64,000 nucleotides of DNA from Thermobrachium celere DSM 8682 (GTDB lineage Bacteria > Bacillota > Clostridia > Clostridiales > Caloramatoraceae). Below the pieces are notes generated by a model. It was not told where the DNA came from. It searched no databases and saw only the letters and a program-made list of their open reading frames with translations. A program made the position numbers and the translations under genes. The stretch's first letter is position 1. Each line of letters starts with the position of its first letter. The stretch covers positions 83,454 to 147,453 of the forward strand of contig NZ_HF952039.1 in assembly GCF_000430995.1 (NCBI RefSeq), given 5' to 3'. Positions 44,726 through 53,955 of this stretch are shown here, in pieces.

Positions 44726-46856
44726 CTCCTATAGATTTGAAGGCCTCCTTTAAAATGTAGTAGGATTTTTTAAGCCTTTCATGATATTTAGGCATATCCC
44801 AAGAATTCCAAATATATTGCTTCATTGATGTATATATTACCTCATCATGTTTCTTTAAAATTGCACCCACATAAAATCCTTCTGTCTTTATCGGTTTTAT
44901 TCCATTGTTTAAATACAAATCATCCATTATCATTTTAGTTGATGGGTCCATTACATTTAAAAGCTGCCAAGGTATTCTTATTTCAACTACATCCCCCTTT
45001 ATATAGTAATCAGCTAAAGAATTAAAATCCTCTCTGTTTGGATTTGAAACTCCAAACATAAGCTTTCCTGTTTCGTATTTTTGAAGAGGAAGTTCTATTT
45101 TATCCTCAGGAAGTATAAAAGGTCTATTTAAGCAGAGATAAATGTTATTGAAAATACCACTATCCTTGATTTCATAACTTGTATTTTCCTTATCCATCTT
45201 TAATCTTTTACTGTATTCATAGTAAAAATGATCATAATATGCATCTACCATAATTCTTGAGTCTTCTTTTCCCCTTATCTTAATAACAAAATCCACAGGT
45301 CTTTCAAAAATTAATCCTTCATCTATAAATTTAGTATTGCCTTGATTTTCTTTTATATCTATAGATATATATAATGTATCTTTATCTATATTAAAGTCCT
45401 TTACTTTTAGCTTGAAATACACATATCCCTCATCATAATTTACACTTAGATTTATATTTTTTTCCTGTATCAAAGGATCATTATTCCACTCCGATTCATC
45501 TCCATCAACATAACATACACTCTTTACTTCCCCAGGTTCAAATGTTAAAAGTCCAAACATCTGCTCATTTGTCTGTACGTTTTTCCAATATGGCCTTCTA
45601 TCTGGCAAATCTAAATCCATAGTGTTCCAAGTTCTTTTAAACCACTCATCCTGCCAAGTAAAAACAAGCCCTCCAGCATATCCTTCTCTGTATATATCTT
45701 CAAGCATGCTTACAAGATATTCTCCCTGTTTCTTCTCCTCTACAAAACCCTGATTAAAGCCTGTGTGGATATTTACATGTGCCATTCCTCTTGATGATGG
45801 TATCCCAAACTCAGCAACCAAAACAGGCATTGTATGTTCCTTCCTCAAATCCTTTAGATATGCCCTATATGGATTTACCTTCCCATTTTCATCTATATAT
45901 GATGAATACCTTTTATCATAGCTCATAAAATCAGGATAGTATGGATATATATGATATGAAGCAAATAGACCAGGTTTAAAAGTGTCCTTTTTCTTAATAT
46001 GTTCTGGATTTACCGATACCATATCCTCTTTTTCTAAAGGCTCATTAGGATGTTCTAACATATCTGTTGTAACCCAGTTTGATAATGCTGTAGGTCTTTG
46101 CATTCCATATTTTTCTGTTTCATATTTTATTGCCTCATCTAAGAATTCACAGAGAAAAACCTCAAATGGTGAAGCGTCCTTTGTATATAGGTATTTTCCA
46201 TCATAACTTGTTTTATCTTTATTTTTATTGTTTGTCTCAACAACAAACTCTGGATCCCACTCTATTCCAAGTATCCACCCTATCACATACTTTGATATGT
46301 CCTTTGTATAGTTTCCAAAGGCATGTCCCTTTTCCTTTTCAATGCTTATATTTCCATGTATTATATCTATAATCTTTTTTACCTCATCTACTGCAGCCTC
46401 TTTTATCTTAGGATTATGAGCATCCTTGTATTTTAAAATATCCTCTTCATTAATCCAAACCCCATGAAAAACATATAAAGGTTTGTCAGCCTTTTTATTA
46501 TATTCATACAATGCCTCATAGAACTCTGGCATAAGTCTAGTATAAACCCTTATGGTGTTTGCATTCATGTCTTGAATATACTTAAACCACCTCAAATAAT
46601 CTTCCTTTGTTATTCCAAATTCTCCTGGGAAGTATCCGGGTTTTGAGGCACCAATATTTACTCCCTTTATAAATATCTTTTTAAACTGTTTATCTTCATA
46701 TATGTAAAAATATTTATCATCAACCTTAGATATATACTTAACATTACCATCTTTAAAGATTAAATCCATATTCTTTTTATATTTTATAACCCTATTCATT
46801 GGATATATTAAAGCTAATATCAAAATAATAAAAACAAAGTACCTTTTTATATTCAA
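44718..46856 (-). CDS. Membrane-anchored (beta/alpha)8 glycosidase-like protein
   Basis: 712 aa. An N-terminal anchor (FVFIILILALIYPMNRVI, about 7-24), then a TIM-barrel similar to clan GH-A enzymes (GVNIGASKPGYFPGEFGIT, NTIRVYTRLMPEFYEALYEY, GWILGIEWDPEF with a candidate acid/base Glu, VLVAEFGIPSSRG with a candidate nucleophile Glu). A C-terminal beta-rich region (about 440-700) resembles a carbohydrate-binding or DOMON-like sandwich. It is first in the operon with the processive synthase. Such partner glycosidases trim or release the secreted polymer. The exact family is not recognised. Confidence 0.75.
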   Translation of the reverse strand: MNIKRYFVFIILILALIYPMNRVIKYKKNMDLIFKDGNVKYISKVDDKYFYIYEDKQFKKIFIKGVNIGASKPGYFPGEFGITKEDYLRWFKYIQDMNANTIRVYTRLMPEFYEALYEYNKKADKPLYVFHGVWINEEDILKYKDAHNPKIKEAAVDEVKKIIDIIHGNISIEKEKGHAFGNYTKDISKYVIGWILGIEWDPEFVVETNNKNKDKTSYDGKYLYTKDASPFEVFLCEFLDEAIKYETEKYGMQRPTALSNWVTTDMLEHPNEPLEKEDMVSVNPEHIKKKDTFKPGLFASYHIYPYYPDFMSYDKRYSSYIDENGKVNPYRAYLKDLRKEHTMPVLVAEFGIPSSRGMAHVNIHTGFNQGFVEEKKQGEYLVSMLEDIYREGYAGGLVFTWQDEWFKRTWNTMDLDLPDRRPYWKNVQTNEQMFGLLTFEPGEVKSVCYVDGDESEWNNDPLIQEKNINLSVNYDEGYVYFKLKVKDFNIDKDTLYISIDIKENQGNTKFIDEGLIFERPVDFVIKIRGKEDSRIMVDAYYDHFYYEYSKRLKMDKENTSYEIKDSGIFNNIYLCLNRPFILPEDKIELPLQKYETGKLMFGVSNPNREDFNSLADYYIKGDVVEIRIPWQLLNVMDPSTKMIMDDLYLNNGIKPIKTEGFYVGAILKKHDEVIYTSMKQYIWNSWDMPKYHERLKKSYYILKEAFKSIGGE

Positions 46857-46987
46857 TAATATTCCCCCTTAATAATATGTACTTATATATATTCTACATC
46901 AATTTACAACTTTTTTCTATTAAATAATTTAAATTTTCCAAAATCTATTGTATAATATTTGTAATTAAAATTATTGGAGGAGATGGA

Positions 46988-47878
46988 ATGGGGAAAACTT
47001 TAAATTTAGATAATCTTATAGATAAAATAGACTTTTTAAATAACATCTATGATGCAATAAGAATTGTAGATCCTATAAAAAAGAAGGTGTATTATTTCTT
47101 CTCAAAAGATGATGAATCTATTGAACAAGACGGTTCCTGCTACGATTTTTGGAATCAAAATAAAATGTGTCTAAACTGCATATCCATGAGGACATATACC
47201 CAAGATGAAACCTTTATTAAAATAGAATACAATGGACAAAAGATATACGTTATAACTGCAACTGCAATTAATACAGATGCAGGAAAGGTTGTTGTGGAAT
47301 TTTTAAAGGACGCAACAGGTACAAGCATTATTGAAGATATAGATGGTTTAACAAGCACAGAAATATATTCTAAGATAAATAATTTAAATGAACTACTTGT
47401 TAAAGACGCTCTAACTAATGTATATAACAGAAGATTTTTAGAAGATAGACTGCCTGTCGATATATTAAAATCAATTAGCGAAAATACTCCTATGTCAATT
47501 ATAATGTGTGACATTGACTTTTTCAAAAAGGTTAATGACACCTATGGCCACTTAGCAGGTGATGAAGTCTTAAAACATTTTGCATCTATTCTAAAGGAAA
47601 GCATCAGAAAAAATGATTGGGTTGCAAGATATGGTGGAGAAGAGTTTTTGATAGTTTTAAATGGTGCTGATAAGGATACTGCTTCCAATATTGCAGAAAG
47701 AATAAGAAAAAAAGTTGAAGAGTCTGTTATTGAATATAACGATTTTAAAATAAAAATAACCTCAAGCTTTGGAGTATATCAAATTTCCAAAGAAGACACA
47801 TGCTTTGATGCAATTGATAAGGCAGATAAAAATCTATATATAGCAAAAAGCGAAGGTAGAAATAGGGTTATATCATAA
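46988..47878 (+). CDS. PAS-GGDEF diguanylate cyclase
   Basis: 296 aa, cytosolic. The N-terminal PAS-like domain (about 10-110) has the motif FWNQNKMCLNC, with paired cysteines typical of a sensing PAS subgroup. The GGDEF domain (about 135-296) is canonical: DALTNVYNRRF, MCDIDFFKKVNDTYGHLAGD, RYGGEEF at the active site, and an intact RxxD inhibitory site (RKND) five residues before it. It should make c-di-GMP with product inhibition. It is divergent from the polysaccharide operon, with 131 bases between starts, so it is a plausible source of the signal for that operon. SD TTGGAGGAGA. Confidence 0.93.
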   Translation: MGKTLNLDNLIDKIDFLNNIYDAIRIVDPIKKKVYYFFSKDDESIEQDGSCYDFWNQNKMCLNCISMRTYTQDETFIKIEYNGQKIYVITATAINTDAGKVVVEFLKDATGTSIIEDIDGLTSTEIYSKINNLNELLVKDALTNVYNRRFLEDRLPVDILKSISENTPMSIIMCDIDFFKKVNDTYGHLAGDEVLKHFASILKESIRKNDWVARYGGEEFLIVLNGADKDTASNIAERIRKKVEESVIEYNDFKIKITSSFGVYQISKEDTCFDAIDKADKNLYIAKSEGRNRVIS

Positions 47879-47923
47879 TAAATTTTATTTAAGAAAATTA
47901 TTTTTCATTAATAAGTATTTGTG

Positions 47924-47952
47924 TTGAATTTATTTGAAAATTATGATAAAAT
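47924..47952 (+). promoter_or_regulatory. rbr: Promoter of the rubrerythrin gene
   Basis: TTGAAT, 17 bases, TAAAAT, ending 27 bases before the start codon. Confidence 0.6.
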
Positions 47953-47979
47953 TAAGGAAAACTATTGGAGGTGGGGTTT

Positions 47980-48564
47980 ATGAAATCTCTAAAGGGAACA
48001 AAAACCGCAGAAAATCTTATGAAGGCATTTGCTGGAGAATCACAGGCAAGAAACAGATATACATACTATTCTTCTATTGCTAAAAAGGAAGGATATGTTC
48101 AAATATCAAATATATTTATGGAAACAGCAGAAAATGAAAAGGAACATGCTAAGGTTTTCTTTAAATTCTTAAATTCAAGCCTTCAAGGAGAAGCTGTTGA
48201 AATTAATGCAGGATACCCTGTTGGACTTGGTGACACAAAAGCAAACCTTATGTATGCTGCAAATGGAGAAAATGAAGAGTGGTCAGAGCTTTATCCTGAG
48301 TTTGCAAGAGTAGCAGAGGAAGAAGGATTCCCTGAAATTGCAAATGCATTTAGAAGAATAGCAGAAGTAGAAAAACATCATGAAGAAAGATATAGAAAAC
48401 TTCTTGCTAACATAGAAAATGGAGAAGTGTTTAAAAAGTCCAGCCCAATTAAATGGAAATGCTTAAACTGTGGATATATACATGAAGGAGAAGAAGCACC
48501 TGCTGCTTGTCCTGCTTGTGCTCATCCACAAGGATACTTTGAAGTTTTAGCAGATAATTTTTAA
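47980..48564 (+). CDS. rbr: Rubrerythrin
   Basis: 194 aa from the ATG at 47980, which follows GGAGGTGGGG; a TTG 15 bases earlier lies in that SD. The N-terminal four-helix diiron domain contains the E-x-x-x-R-x-x-Y and E-x-x-H motifs ([38 protein letters not shown]). The C-terminal rubredoxin-like site is CLNCGY with [11 protein letters not shown]. It reduces hydrogen peroxide with electrons from rubredoxin or NADH, protecting anaerobes from oxygen. Single-gene unit with promoter and terminator. Confidence 0.97.
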   Translation: MKSLKGTKTAENLMKAFAGESQARNRYTYYSSIAKKEGYVQISNIFMETAENEKEHAKVFFKFLNSSLQGEAVEINAGYPVGLGDTKANLMYAANGENEEWSELYPEFARVAEEEGFPEIANAFRRIAEVEKHHEERYRKLLANIENGEVFKKSSPIKWKCLNCGYIHEGEEAPAACPACAHPQGYFEVLADNF

Positions 48565-48573
48565 TATACATTG

Positions 48574-48596
48574 AGGTAGAGGGAAACCCTCTACCT
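48574..48596 (+). terminator. Terminator after rubrerythrin
   Basis: AGGTAGAGGG / CCCTCTACCT stem with loop AAA followed by TTTATTTTT. Confidence 0.9.
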
Positions 48597-48705
48597 TTTA
48601 TTTTTATAAACTTCATTTCCTTAAAACTCTCCTTTTTTTATTAACAAATCTATATTATAATATTGTTTGTTATGTTTTTAAAAACTAAAGGAAAGGAAGC
48701 CAAAG

Positions 48706-50262
48706 ATGAGTATCTTAACTGTTAAAAACTTAAGTCATGGTTTTGGAGACAGGGCAATATTTGAAGACGTTTCTTTTAGACTATTAAACGGAGAACACAT
48801 TGGACTTATCGGTGCGAACGGTGAAGGTAAGTCAACATTTATGAATATTATTACAGGAAGATTAGAACCAGATGAAGGAACTATTGAATGGGCAAAGAGA
48901 GCTCGTGTTGGATACCTTGACCAACATACAGTTTTACAAAAAGGACAAACCATAAGAGATGTTTTAAAATCTGCCTTCAACTACCTATTTGAGCTTGAAA
49001 AGGAATATAACGAGATATGTGAGAAACTTGCTGAAGCAAGTCCAGATGAAATGGAAAGCCTTCTTGAAGATATGGGAACAATTCAAGATATTTTAACCCA
49101 TAACGACTTTTATATAATTGATGCAAAAGTAGAGGAAGTAGCAAGGGGACTTGGGCTTACTGATATTGGGCTTGATAGAGATGTTAATGATTTAAGTGGT
49201 GGACAAAGAACAAAGGTTTTACTTGCAAAACTTCTTCTTGAAAAGCCAGACATACTTCTACTTGATGAGCCTACAAACTATCTTGATGAACAGCATATAG
49301 AGTGGCTAAAAAAATACCTACAAGAATATGAAAATGCATTTATACTTATAAGTCACGACATACCTTTTTTAAATAGCGTTGTTAATCTCATATATCATAT
49401 GGAAAATAGACAGCTTAATAGGTATGTTGGAAACTATGATGATTTTGTAAGGGTATATGAGGCAAAGAAACAACAGCTAGAGGCTGCTTATAAGAGACAA
49501 CAGCAGGAAATTGCTGAGCTTAAAGATTTTATAGCAAGAAATAAAGCAAGAGTTGCCACAAGAAATATGGCAATGTCAAGGCAAAAGAAACTTGAAAAGA
49601 TGGAGATTATAGAGCTTCCTAAAGAAAAACCTAAACCAGAATTCAACTTTAAAGAAGCAAGAGCCTCTGGAAAAGTTCTTTTTGAAACAAGGGACTTAGT
49701 AATAGGTTACGATACTCCTCTTTCAAAACCATTAAATCTTAGAATGGAAAGAGGACAAAAGATAGCACTGGTTGGAGCAAATGGTCTAGGTAAAACAACA
49801 CTTTTAAAGAGTATATTAGGTGAAATTAAGCCTATATCTGGTGAAGTTCAGCTTGGCGATTATCTATATATTGGTTATTTTGAACAAGAAATAAAGGAAA
49901 ATAACTACAATACATGTATCGAAGAGGTATGGAATGAGTTTCCTTCATTTACGCAATATGAAATAAGAGCTGCCCTTGCGAAATGTGGCCTTACAACAAA
50001 GCAAATAGAAAGCAAAGTTTGCGTATTAAGCGGAGGAGAACAGGCTAAGGTAAGGTTATGTAAGATAATTAATAAAGAAACAAACTTCCTAGTTCTAGAC
50101 GAGCCAACAAATCATCTTGATGTTGATGCTAAAGAAGAGCTTAAACGAGCACTTAAGGAATATAAGGGAAGTATACTTTTAATATGCCACGAACCAGAGT
50201 TTTACAGAGATATTGTTACTGATGTATGGAACTGTGAATCATGGACAACTAAGGTAGTATAG
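48706..50262 (+). CDS. ABC-F family ATPase (translation factor type, YkpA/YbiT-like)
   Basis: 518 aa, two ABC domains in one chain and no membrane segment. Domain 1: Walker A GANGEGKST, signature LSGGQRTK, Walker B LLLDEPTNYLD. The linker is charged and helical (about 245-310, EAKKQQLEAAYKRQQQEIAE). Domain 2: GANGLGKTT, LSGGEQAK, LVLDEPTNHLD. ABC-F proteins act at the ribosomal E site; this one resembles housekeeping YkpA/YbiT more than antibiotic-resistance types. Its stop codon TAG is formed by the first bases of the left inverted repeat of the downstream cassette. Confidence 0.93.
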   Translation: MSILTVKNLSHGFGDRAIFEDVSFRLLNGEHIGLIGANGEGKSTFMNIITGRLEPDEGTIEWAKRARVGYLDQHTVLQKGQTIRDVLKSAFNYLFELEKEYNEICEKLAEASPDEMESLLEDMGTIQDILTHNDFYIIDAKVEEVARGLGLTDIGLDRDVNDLSGGQRTKVLLAKLLLEKPDILLLDEPTNYLDEQHIEWLKKYLQEYENAFILISHDIPFLNSVVNLIYHMENRQLNRYVGNYDDFVRVYEAKKQQLEAAYKRQQQEIAELKDFIARNKARVATRNMAMSRQKKLEKMEIIELPKEKPKPEFNFKEARASGKVLFETRDLVIGYDTPLSKPLNLRMERGQKIALVGANGLGKTTLLKSILGEIKPISGEVQLGDYLYIGYFEQEIKENNYNTCIEEVWNEFPSFTQYEIRAALAKCGLTTKQIESKVCVLSGGEQAKVRLCKIINKETNFLVLDEPTNHLDVDAKEELKRALKEYKGSILLICHEPEFYRDIVTDVWNCESWTTKVV

Positions 50263-50290
50263 TGCCACCCAAGTGAAATGTGACATTTTC
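50259..50290. repeat. Left terminal inverted repeat of a 1.9-kb cassette
   Basis: ATAGTGCCACCC then AAGTGAAATGTGACATTTTC. The same 32 bases occur inverted at 52138-52169 with a single mismatch. Confidence 0.9.
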
Positions 50291-50331
50291 TATATTTTAG
50301 CATATTAATTCTTTTTTTAGTTAGTTATAAT

Positions 50332-50360
50332 AGGGGCTATAATTTAGCCCTTATTTTTTT
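50332..50360 (+). terminator. Terminator inside the left end of the cassette
   Basis: AGGGGCTA / TAGCCCTT stem followed by ATTTTTTT. It would insulate the cassette genes from the ABC-F gene. Confidence 0.75.
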
Positions 50361-50469
50361 ATCTACTAACCTCCTTCTTAAAGTTTATTTGGTTTTATAC
50401 CTATTTCTATTATCTTTCAAAGAAACATACTTTTGATATACTAAAATAAAAAGGTTATGTGGTGATGTT

Positions 50470-50664
50470 ATGGTGCAAAATGTCTTAAGTTCATCTAATG
50501 CAAGTAATTGTCTAATGGCAAACATAATAAAATCAAGTTCACCAGAATTAAAACAAGTGGGAAGTATTTTTTATCTTCAGCCTAAAGGAATACAATTTGT
50601 TGGTGTTACTGCGTATATAACAGAATATGTAAGTATAGGAACTAATGTTGATCTACTTGCGTAA
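50470..50664 (+). CDS. Hypothetical 64-aa protein
   Basis: Starts at an ATG with GTGGTGATG upstream and is followed about 110 bases later by a terminator. Sequence MVQNVLSSSNASNCLMANII, then SIFYLQPKGIQFVGVTAYIT. I do not recognise it. It is small, neutral, with no membrane helix. The composition is protein-like, but without homologues I cannot be sure it is expressed. Confidence 0.4.
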   Translation: MVQNVLSSSNASNCLMANIIKSSSPELKQVGSIFYLQPKGIQFVGVTAYITEYVSIGTNVDLLA

Positions 50665-50772
50665 AATAACTCAAATTTATCTTTTCTATTTACATTTTGT
50701 CTCAAATATAAATTCCTTATAAATTTATCCCCAACTGTTCAAATCTTTATTTCTTTAAGCTCTTTTTTGTAA

Positions 50773-50805
50773 CTAGTTATATAAGTAACTAGACTTTTTT
50801 TATTT
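50773..50805 (+). terminator. Terminator upstream of the MFS gene
   Basis: CTAGTTA / TAACTAG stem with a 6-base loop followed by ACTTTTTTTATTTTTTT. It supports transcription of the 64-aa frame or another upstream transcript. Confidence 0.75.
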
Positions 50806-50851
50806 TTTTGTTATTATATCTATATAAATTCTTATGTAAAGGAAGGTGTCT

Positions 50852-52030
50852 ATGAAAAATAAAATTCGTTGGCTATACGTTGTCTTAGGAATATTAATTT
50901 TCATATGTCTTGGAACTGTTTATTCATGGAGTATTTTTAGAAAACCCCTTGAAAAGGCTTTAAGCTTAAATTCAACTCAAAGCAGTTTACCTTTTATGAC
51001 TTTTCTAGCCTTTTATGCCTTCTTGATGCCTTTAGGTGGAAAACTTATTTCTAAATATTCACCTAAGATTGTTTTAATTATAGGAAGCATACTCGTTGGT
51101 CTTGGATGGATTGGGTCATCCTTTAGTAAAAATATAGTTATGCTAACTATAACATATGGAGTTGTAGCTGGTAGCGGTGTTGGAATTGCCTATGGTGTTC
51201 CAATAGGTGTTGTATCTAGATGGTTTCCTGATAAAAAGGGTCTTGCCCTTGGTATTCTTTTGTCTGGTTTTGGTATGTCACCATTTGTTACTGCTCCAAT
51301 TGCAAAAAAATTAATAGATATGTATGGAGTATTTACATCCTTTAAGCTGCTCGGAATTATATTCTTGTTTATATTAATAGTTTTATCACTGCCATTTAAG
51401 TTTCCTAATGAAAATGTAAAAACTAATACTGAAGATTATAATTCGTTATCTCCTACTGAAATGCTTAAGGATCGTAAATTTTATATTTTATGGACGTGCT
51501 TTGCAATAGCAACATTTGTAGGCCTTATGATAATAGGTATTACGGGGCCTATGGGTGAAGATATAATTGGTATTCCATCCACTACAATGGCCTTCTATGT
51601 TTCTCTTTTTTCCATATTTAATGGTATAGGTAGGCCATTGTTTGGATATTTATCAGATAAGCTTGGTCCTTCTAAAGTTATACTACTATCATACACACTT
51701 ATATCCTTTGCTACACTATCAATACTATTTTTTAATAATGCAAAGACATTTTTATTTGTTTTATCATTTGTAATATTTTGGATGAATTTTGGTGGTTGGC
51801 TATCTATTGCTCCTACTCTAACCTCCAAGTTCTTCGGGCCTAAGTATTATAGCGAAAACTATGGAATTGTGTTTACTGCCTATGGAATTGGTGCAATACT
51901 TGGTAATTTAACCTCTGGACTTGCTAAAGACTTGTTCGGAAGTTATAAATTTGTATCATATCCAATATTGGTTTTAGTTTTAATAGGAATAATTTTATCT
52001 AGATTCATAAACAAATCATCTAAAATATGA
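50852..52030 (+). CDS. MFS transporter, oxalate/formate antiporter (OFA) type
   Basis: 392 aa from the ATG at 50852, with GGAAGG upstream (a GTG two codons earlier lies in the SD). Twelve membrane segments. The OFA-like N-terminus is RWLYVVLGILIFICLGTVYSWSIFRKPLE, followed by GSGVGIAYGVPIGVVSRWFPDKKGLALG, the MFS signature loop, and NGIGRPLFGYLSDKLG in the second half. OFA proteins exchange small carboxylates such as oxalate, formate or lactate. It is the main cargo of the inverted-repeat cassette, so it may have been acquired recently. Confidence 0.9.
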   Translation: MKNKIRWLYVVLGILIFICLGTVYSWSIFRKPLEKALSLNSTQSSLPFMTFLAFYAFLMPLGGKLISKYSPKIVLIIGSILVGLGWIGSSFSKNIVMLTITYGVVAGSGVGIAYGVPIGVVSRWFPDKKGLALGILLSGFGMSPFVTAPIAKKLIDMYGVFTSFKLLGIIFLFILIVLSLPFKFPNENVKTNTEDYNSLSPTEMLKDRKFYILWTCFAIATFVGLMIIGITGPMGEDIIGIPSTTMAFYVSLFSIFNGIGRPLFGYLSDKLGPSKVILLSYTLISFATLSILFFNNAKTFLFVLSFVIFWMNFGGWLSIAPTLTSKFFGPKYYSENYGIVFTAYGIGAILGNLTSGLAKDLFGSYKFVSYPILVLVLIGIILSRFINKSSKI

Positions 52031-52055
52031 TTTTGTAGTACTTTATATTAAATGT

Positions 52056-52097
52056 AAAAAAGCAAGTGGTATGAATATCATATCACTTGCTTTTTAA
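52056..52097. terminator. Terminator after the MFS gene
   Basis: AAAAAGCAAGTGGTATG / CATATCACTTGCTTTTT stem (one G-U pair), symmetric A and T tails. Confidence 0.88.
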
Positions 52098-52137
52098 AAT
52101 GTAATAAAATTTATAAAACTTATTTCCCTTTTAATTG

Positions 52138-52169
52138 GAAAATTTCACATTTCACTTGGGTGGCACTAT
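52138..52169. repeat. Right terminal inverted repeat of the cassette
   Basis: GAAAATTTCACATTTC then ACTTGGGTGGCACTAT, the inverted copy of 50259-50290 with one mismatch. Confidence 0.9.
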
Positions 52170-52302
52170 TTTAATAATGCAAGTTTTGAAATTTATTTTT
52201 TCACTTTTATTTGATTTTTAGCATAAAATATATTAAAATATTATTAAATTTGAAATTTTGATAATGGTAAATTTCATATAAAATTTATTAGGAGTTGATA
52301 CA

Positions 52303-53916
52303 ATGTTTATACCATCTACTATGATGACTCAACACCCAGATAATGCCAAAGAATATATTTCTATTCAACAAGAACCAGATGAGGCTGTTTTTTCTCTAAA
52401 ATCTCAAGAAGAAGGCGGATTAGGAATTCATGAAGTAATGGTAGATTTTGAAGGAAAACTCACACCTTATCACCAACCACTTCAAATAGCATTAGAACTT
52501 TATAATAATGGTATAATACCTGGAAAAGACGTTTTTATAACACCAAGACTAGCTAGTGCCGGAAAAGAAAGTATATTTAGACAACTTATGTGTATTATGG
52601 CTGTAATCGAAACCAATATATCATTATATGAAAAAACAGGCCATCAGGCAATTAAAGAAGTTATAATACCAATGTGTGAATCTGCTCAAGATATTATTAA
52701 GGTATACCATAGAATAAAATCTGTAATAGAATTAGGTAACAAAAATTTTTCTATAAAATTAGACGAAAATTCAATTGGAATTATCCCTCTCTTTGAGGAT
52801 GTTTGTACACTCGTTAATGTAGACAAACTACTTAACGAATATATTAATGAGTTAGATAAAGAGGGCTACAGACCAAAATATATTAGATATATGATAGGAA
52901 GATCTGATTCAGCACTTTCATATGGAATAATATCCAGTGTATTATCTGTTGTCCTATCACTATTTAAATCTAAAAAACTGTCAGAAGAAACTGGAATAAA
53001 TATTTATCCAATAATGGGTTGCGGAACACTTCCCTTTAGAGGACATCTAACATATGAAAATATAGAAAATTTCTTAACAACGTACTCAGGTGTTAAAACC
53101 TTAACAATTCAGTCGGCCATAAGATATGACCACAGCATAGATAAAACAAAAAAATTAATTAAGTTTATAAATCAAAATATATCAAAATATAATAGGGAAG
53201 ATTATTCAGATGAAGATATTGAATTAATCACTAATATGATGGGTATAGCAACAAAACACTATTTAAAATCATTTATGAATATTATAGATACCGCATCTAA
53301 TGTTGCAGTTCTAATACCTAAAAACAGAGATAGACTAGCAGCATCAAAGAAAGGATTATCTTATTCTAGAGAGTTTGTAGATTTAAATAGATTTGCTGAA
53401 CTTATTAAAGACAATGATATTAAAAAGGAACTTTTAAATATAAATACAAATATAAATACCTCAATTCCAAGAGCCATAACATTTACAGCAGCCATGTATA
53501 CAATAGGAATGCCTCCTGAACTTATAGGAACAGGAAAAGCTTTAAATGAAATAAAAGAACGTTTTGGACAAGAAGGAATTGATAAATTAATACGCTTTTA
53601 TCCTCAATTAAAAAAGGATATCTCCTTTGCATTAAGATATGCAAATCCAACAATACTAAAAAGATTTGTAAGCGACGATGTTAGACAAGACTTCAAACAA
53701 GAAATATCTTTAATAAACAAAGTTTTAGATTTAAATTTTGATTTGGATGAAAACGTAGAAAATGAATATTATCATACACTTCTTAAAACTGCACGACCAA
53801 TGATTTTACACATTCTAGGAAAAGAAGATCAAATACTTGATAGTAATTCACAGGAATATAGTATAGTAAAGGAACTTATTACTAAAATGGGAATAATCAG
53901 AGGTGGATTAGGCTAA
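52303..53916 (+). CDS. ppcA: Archaeal-type phosphoenolpyruvate carboxylase
   Basis: 537 aa, about half the length of the bacterial enzyme, as expected for the PpcA family. It fixes bicarbonate onto PEP to give oxaloacetate. Signatures: the N-terminal PSTMMTQHPDNA, the substrate-site segment ITPRLASAGKESIFRQ (about 80-95), YMIGRSDSALSYG (about 196-208), MGCGTLPFRGHL (about 235-246) and the C-terminal end ITKMGIIRGGLG. PpcA is common in archaea and scattered in a few bacteria such as Clostridium perfringens and Leuconostoc. It supplies oxaloacetate for amino-acid synthesis or fermentation. Monocistronic, with SD TTAGGAG and a perfect terminator. Confidence 0.95.
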   Translation: MFIPSTMMTQHPDNAKEYISIQQEPDEAVFSLKSQEEGGLGIHEVMVDFEGKLTPYHQPLQIALELYNNGIIPGKDVFITPRLASAGKESIFRQLMCIMAVIETNISLYEKTGHQAIKEVIIPMCESAQDIIKVYHRIKSVIELGNKNFSIKLDENSIGIIPLFEDVCTLVNVDKLLNEYINELDKEGYRPKYIRYMIGRSDSALSYGIISSVLSVVLSLFKSKKLSEETGINIYPIMGCGTLPFRGHLTYENIENFLTTYSGVKTLTIQSAIRYDHSIDKTKKLIKFINQNISKYNREDYSDEDIELITNMMGIATKHYLKSFMNIIDTASNVAVLIPKNRDRLAASKKGLSYSREFVDLNRFAELIKDNDIKKELLNINTNINTSIPRAITFTAAMYTIGMPPELIGTGKALNEIKERFGQEGIDKLIRFYPQLKKDISFALRYANPTILKRFVSDDVRQDFKQEISLINKVLDLNFDLDENVENEYYHTLLKTARPMILHILGKEDQILDSNSQEYSIVKELITKMGIIRGGLG

Positions 53917-53919
53917 AAT

Positions 53920-53952
53920 ATATGCCACTCAGTTTATAACTGAGTGGCATAT
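53920..53952. terminator. Bidirectional terminator between ppcA and the GH13 gene
   Basis: Perfect 15-bp stem ATATGCCACTCAGTT / AACTGAGTGGCATAT with a 3-base loop and T/A tails. Confidence 0.9.
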
Positions 53953-53955
53953 TTA

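Larger units (their letters stand above)
50259..52169. mobile_element. Inverted-repeat-bounded cassette carrying an MFS transporter, no transposase
   Basis: 1911 bp between 32-bp inverted repeats that match at 31 of 32 positions. Inside are a terminator, a 64-aa open frame, and an MFS transporter gene with its own terminator; nothing resembles a transposase. Flanking bases (AGGTAGT on the left, TTTAATA on the right) show no clear target duplication. It looks like a non-autonomous mobile insertion cassette moved by a transposase elsewhere in the genome. Termini resembling it are not seen at the IS21-type element in this window. Confidence 0.7.
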
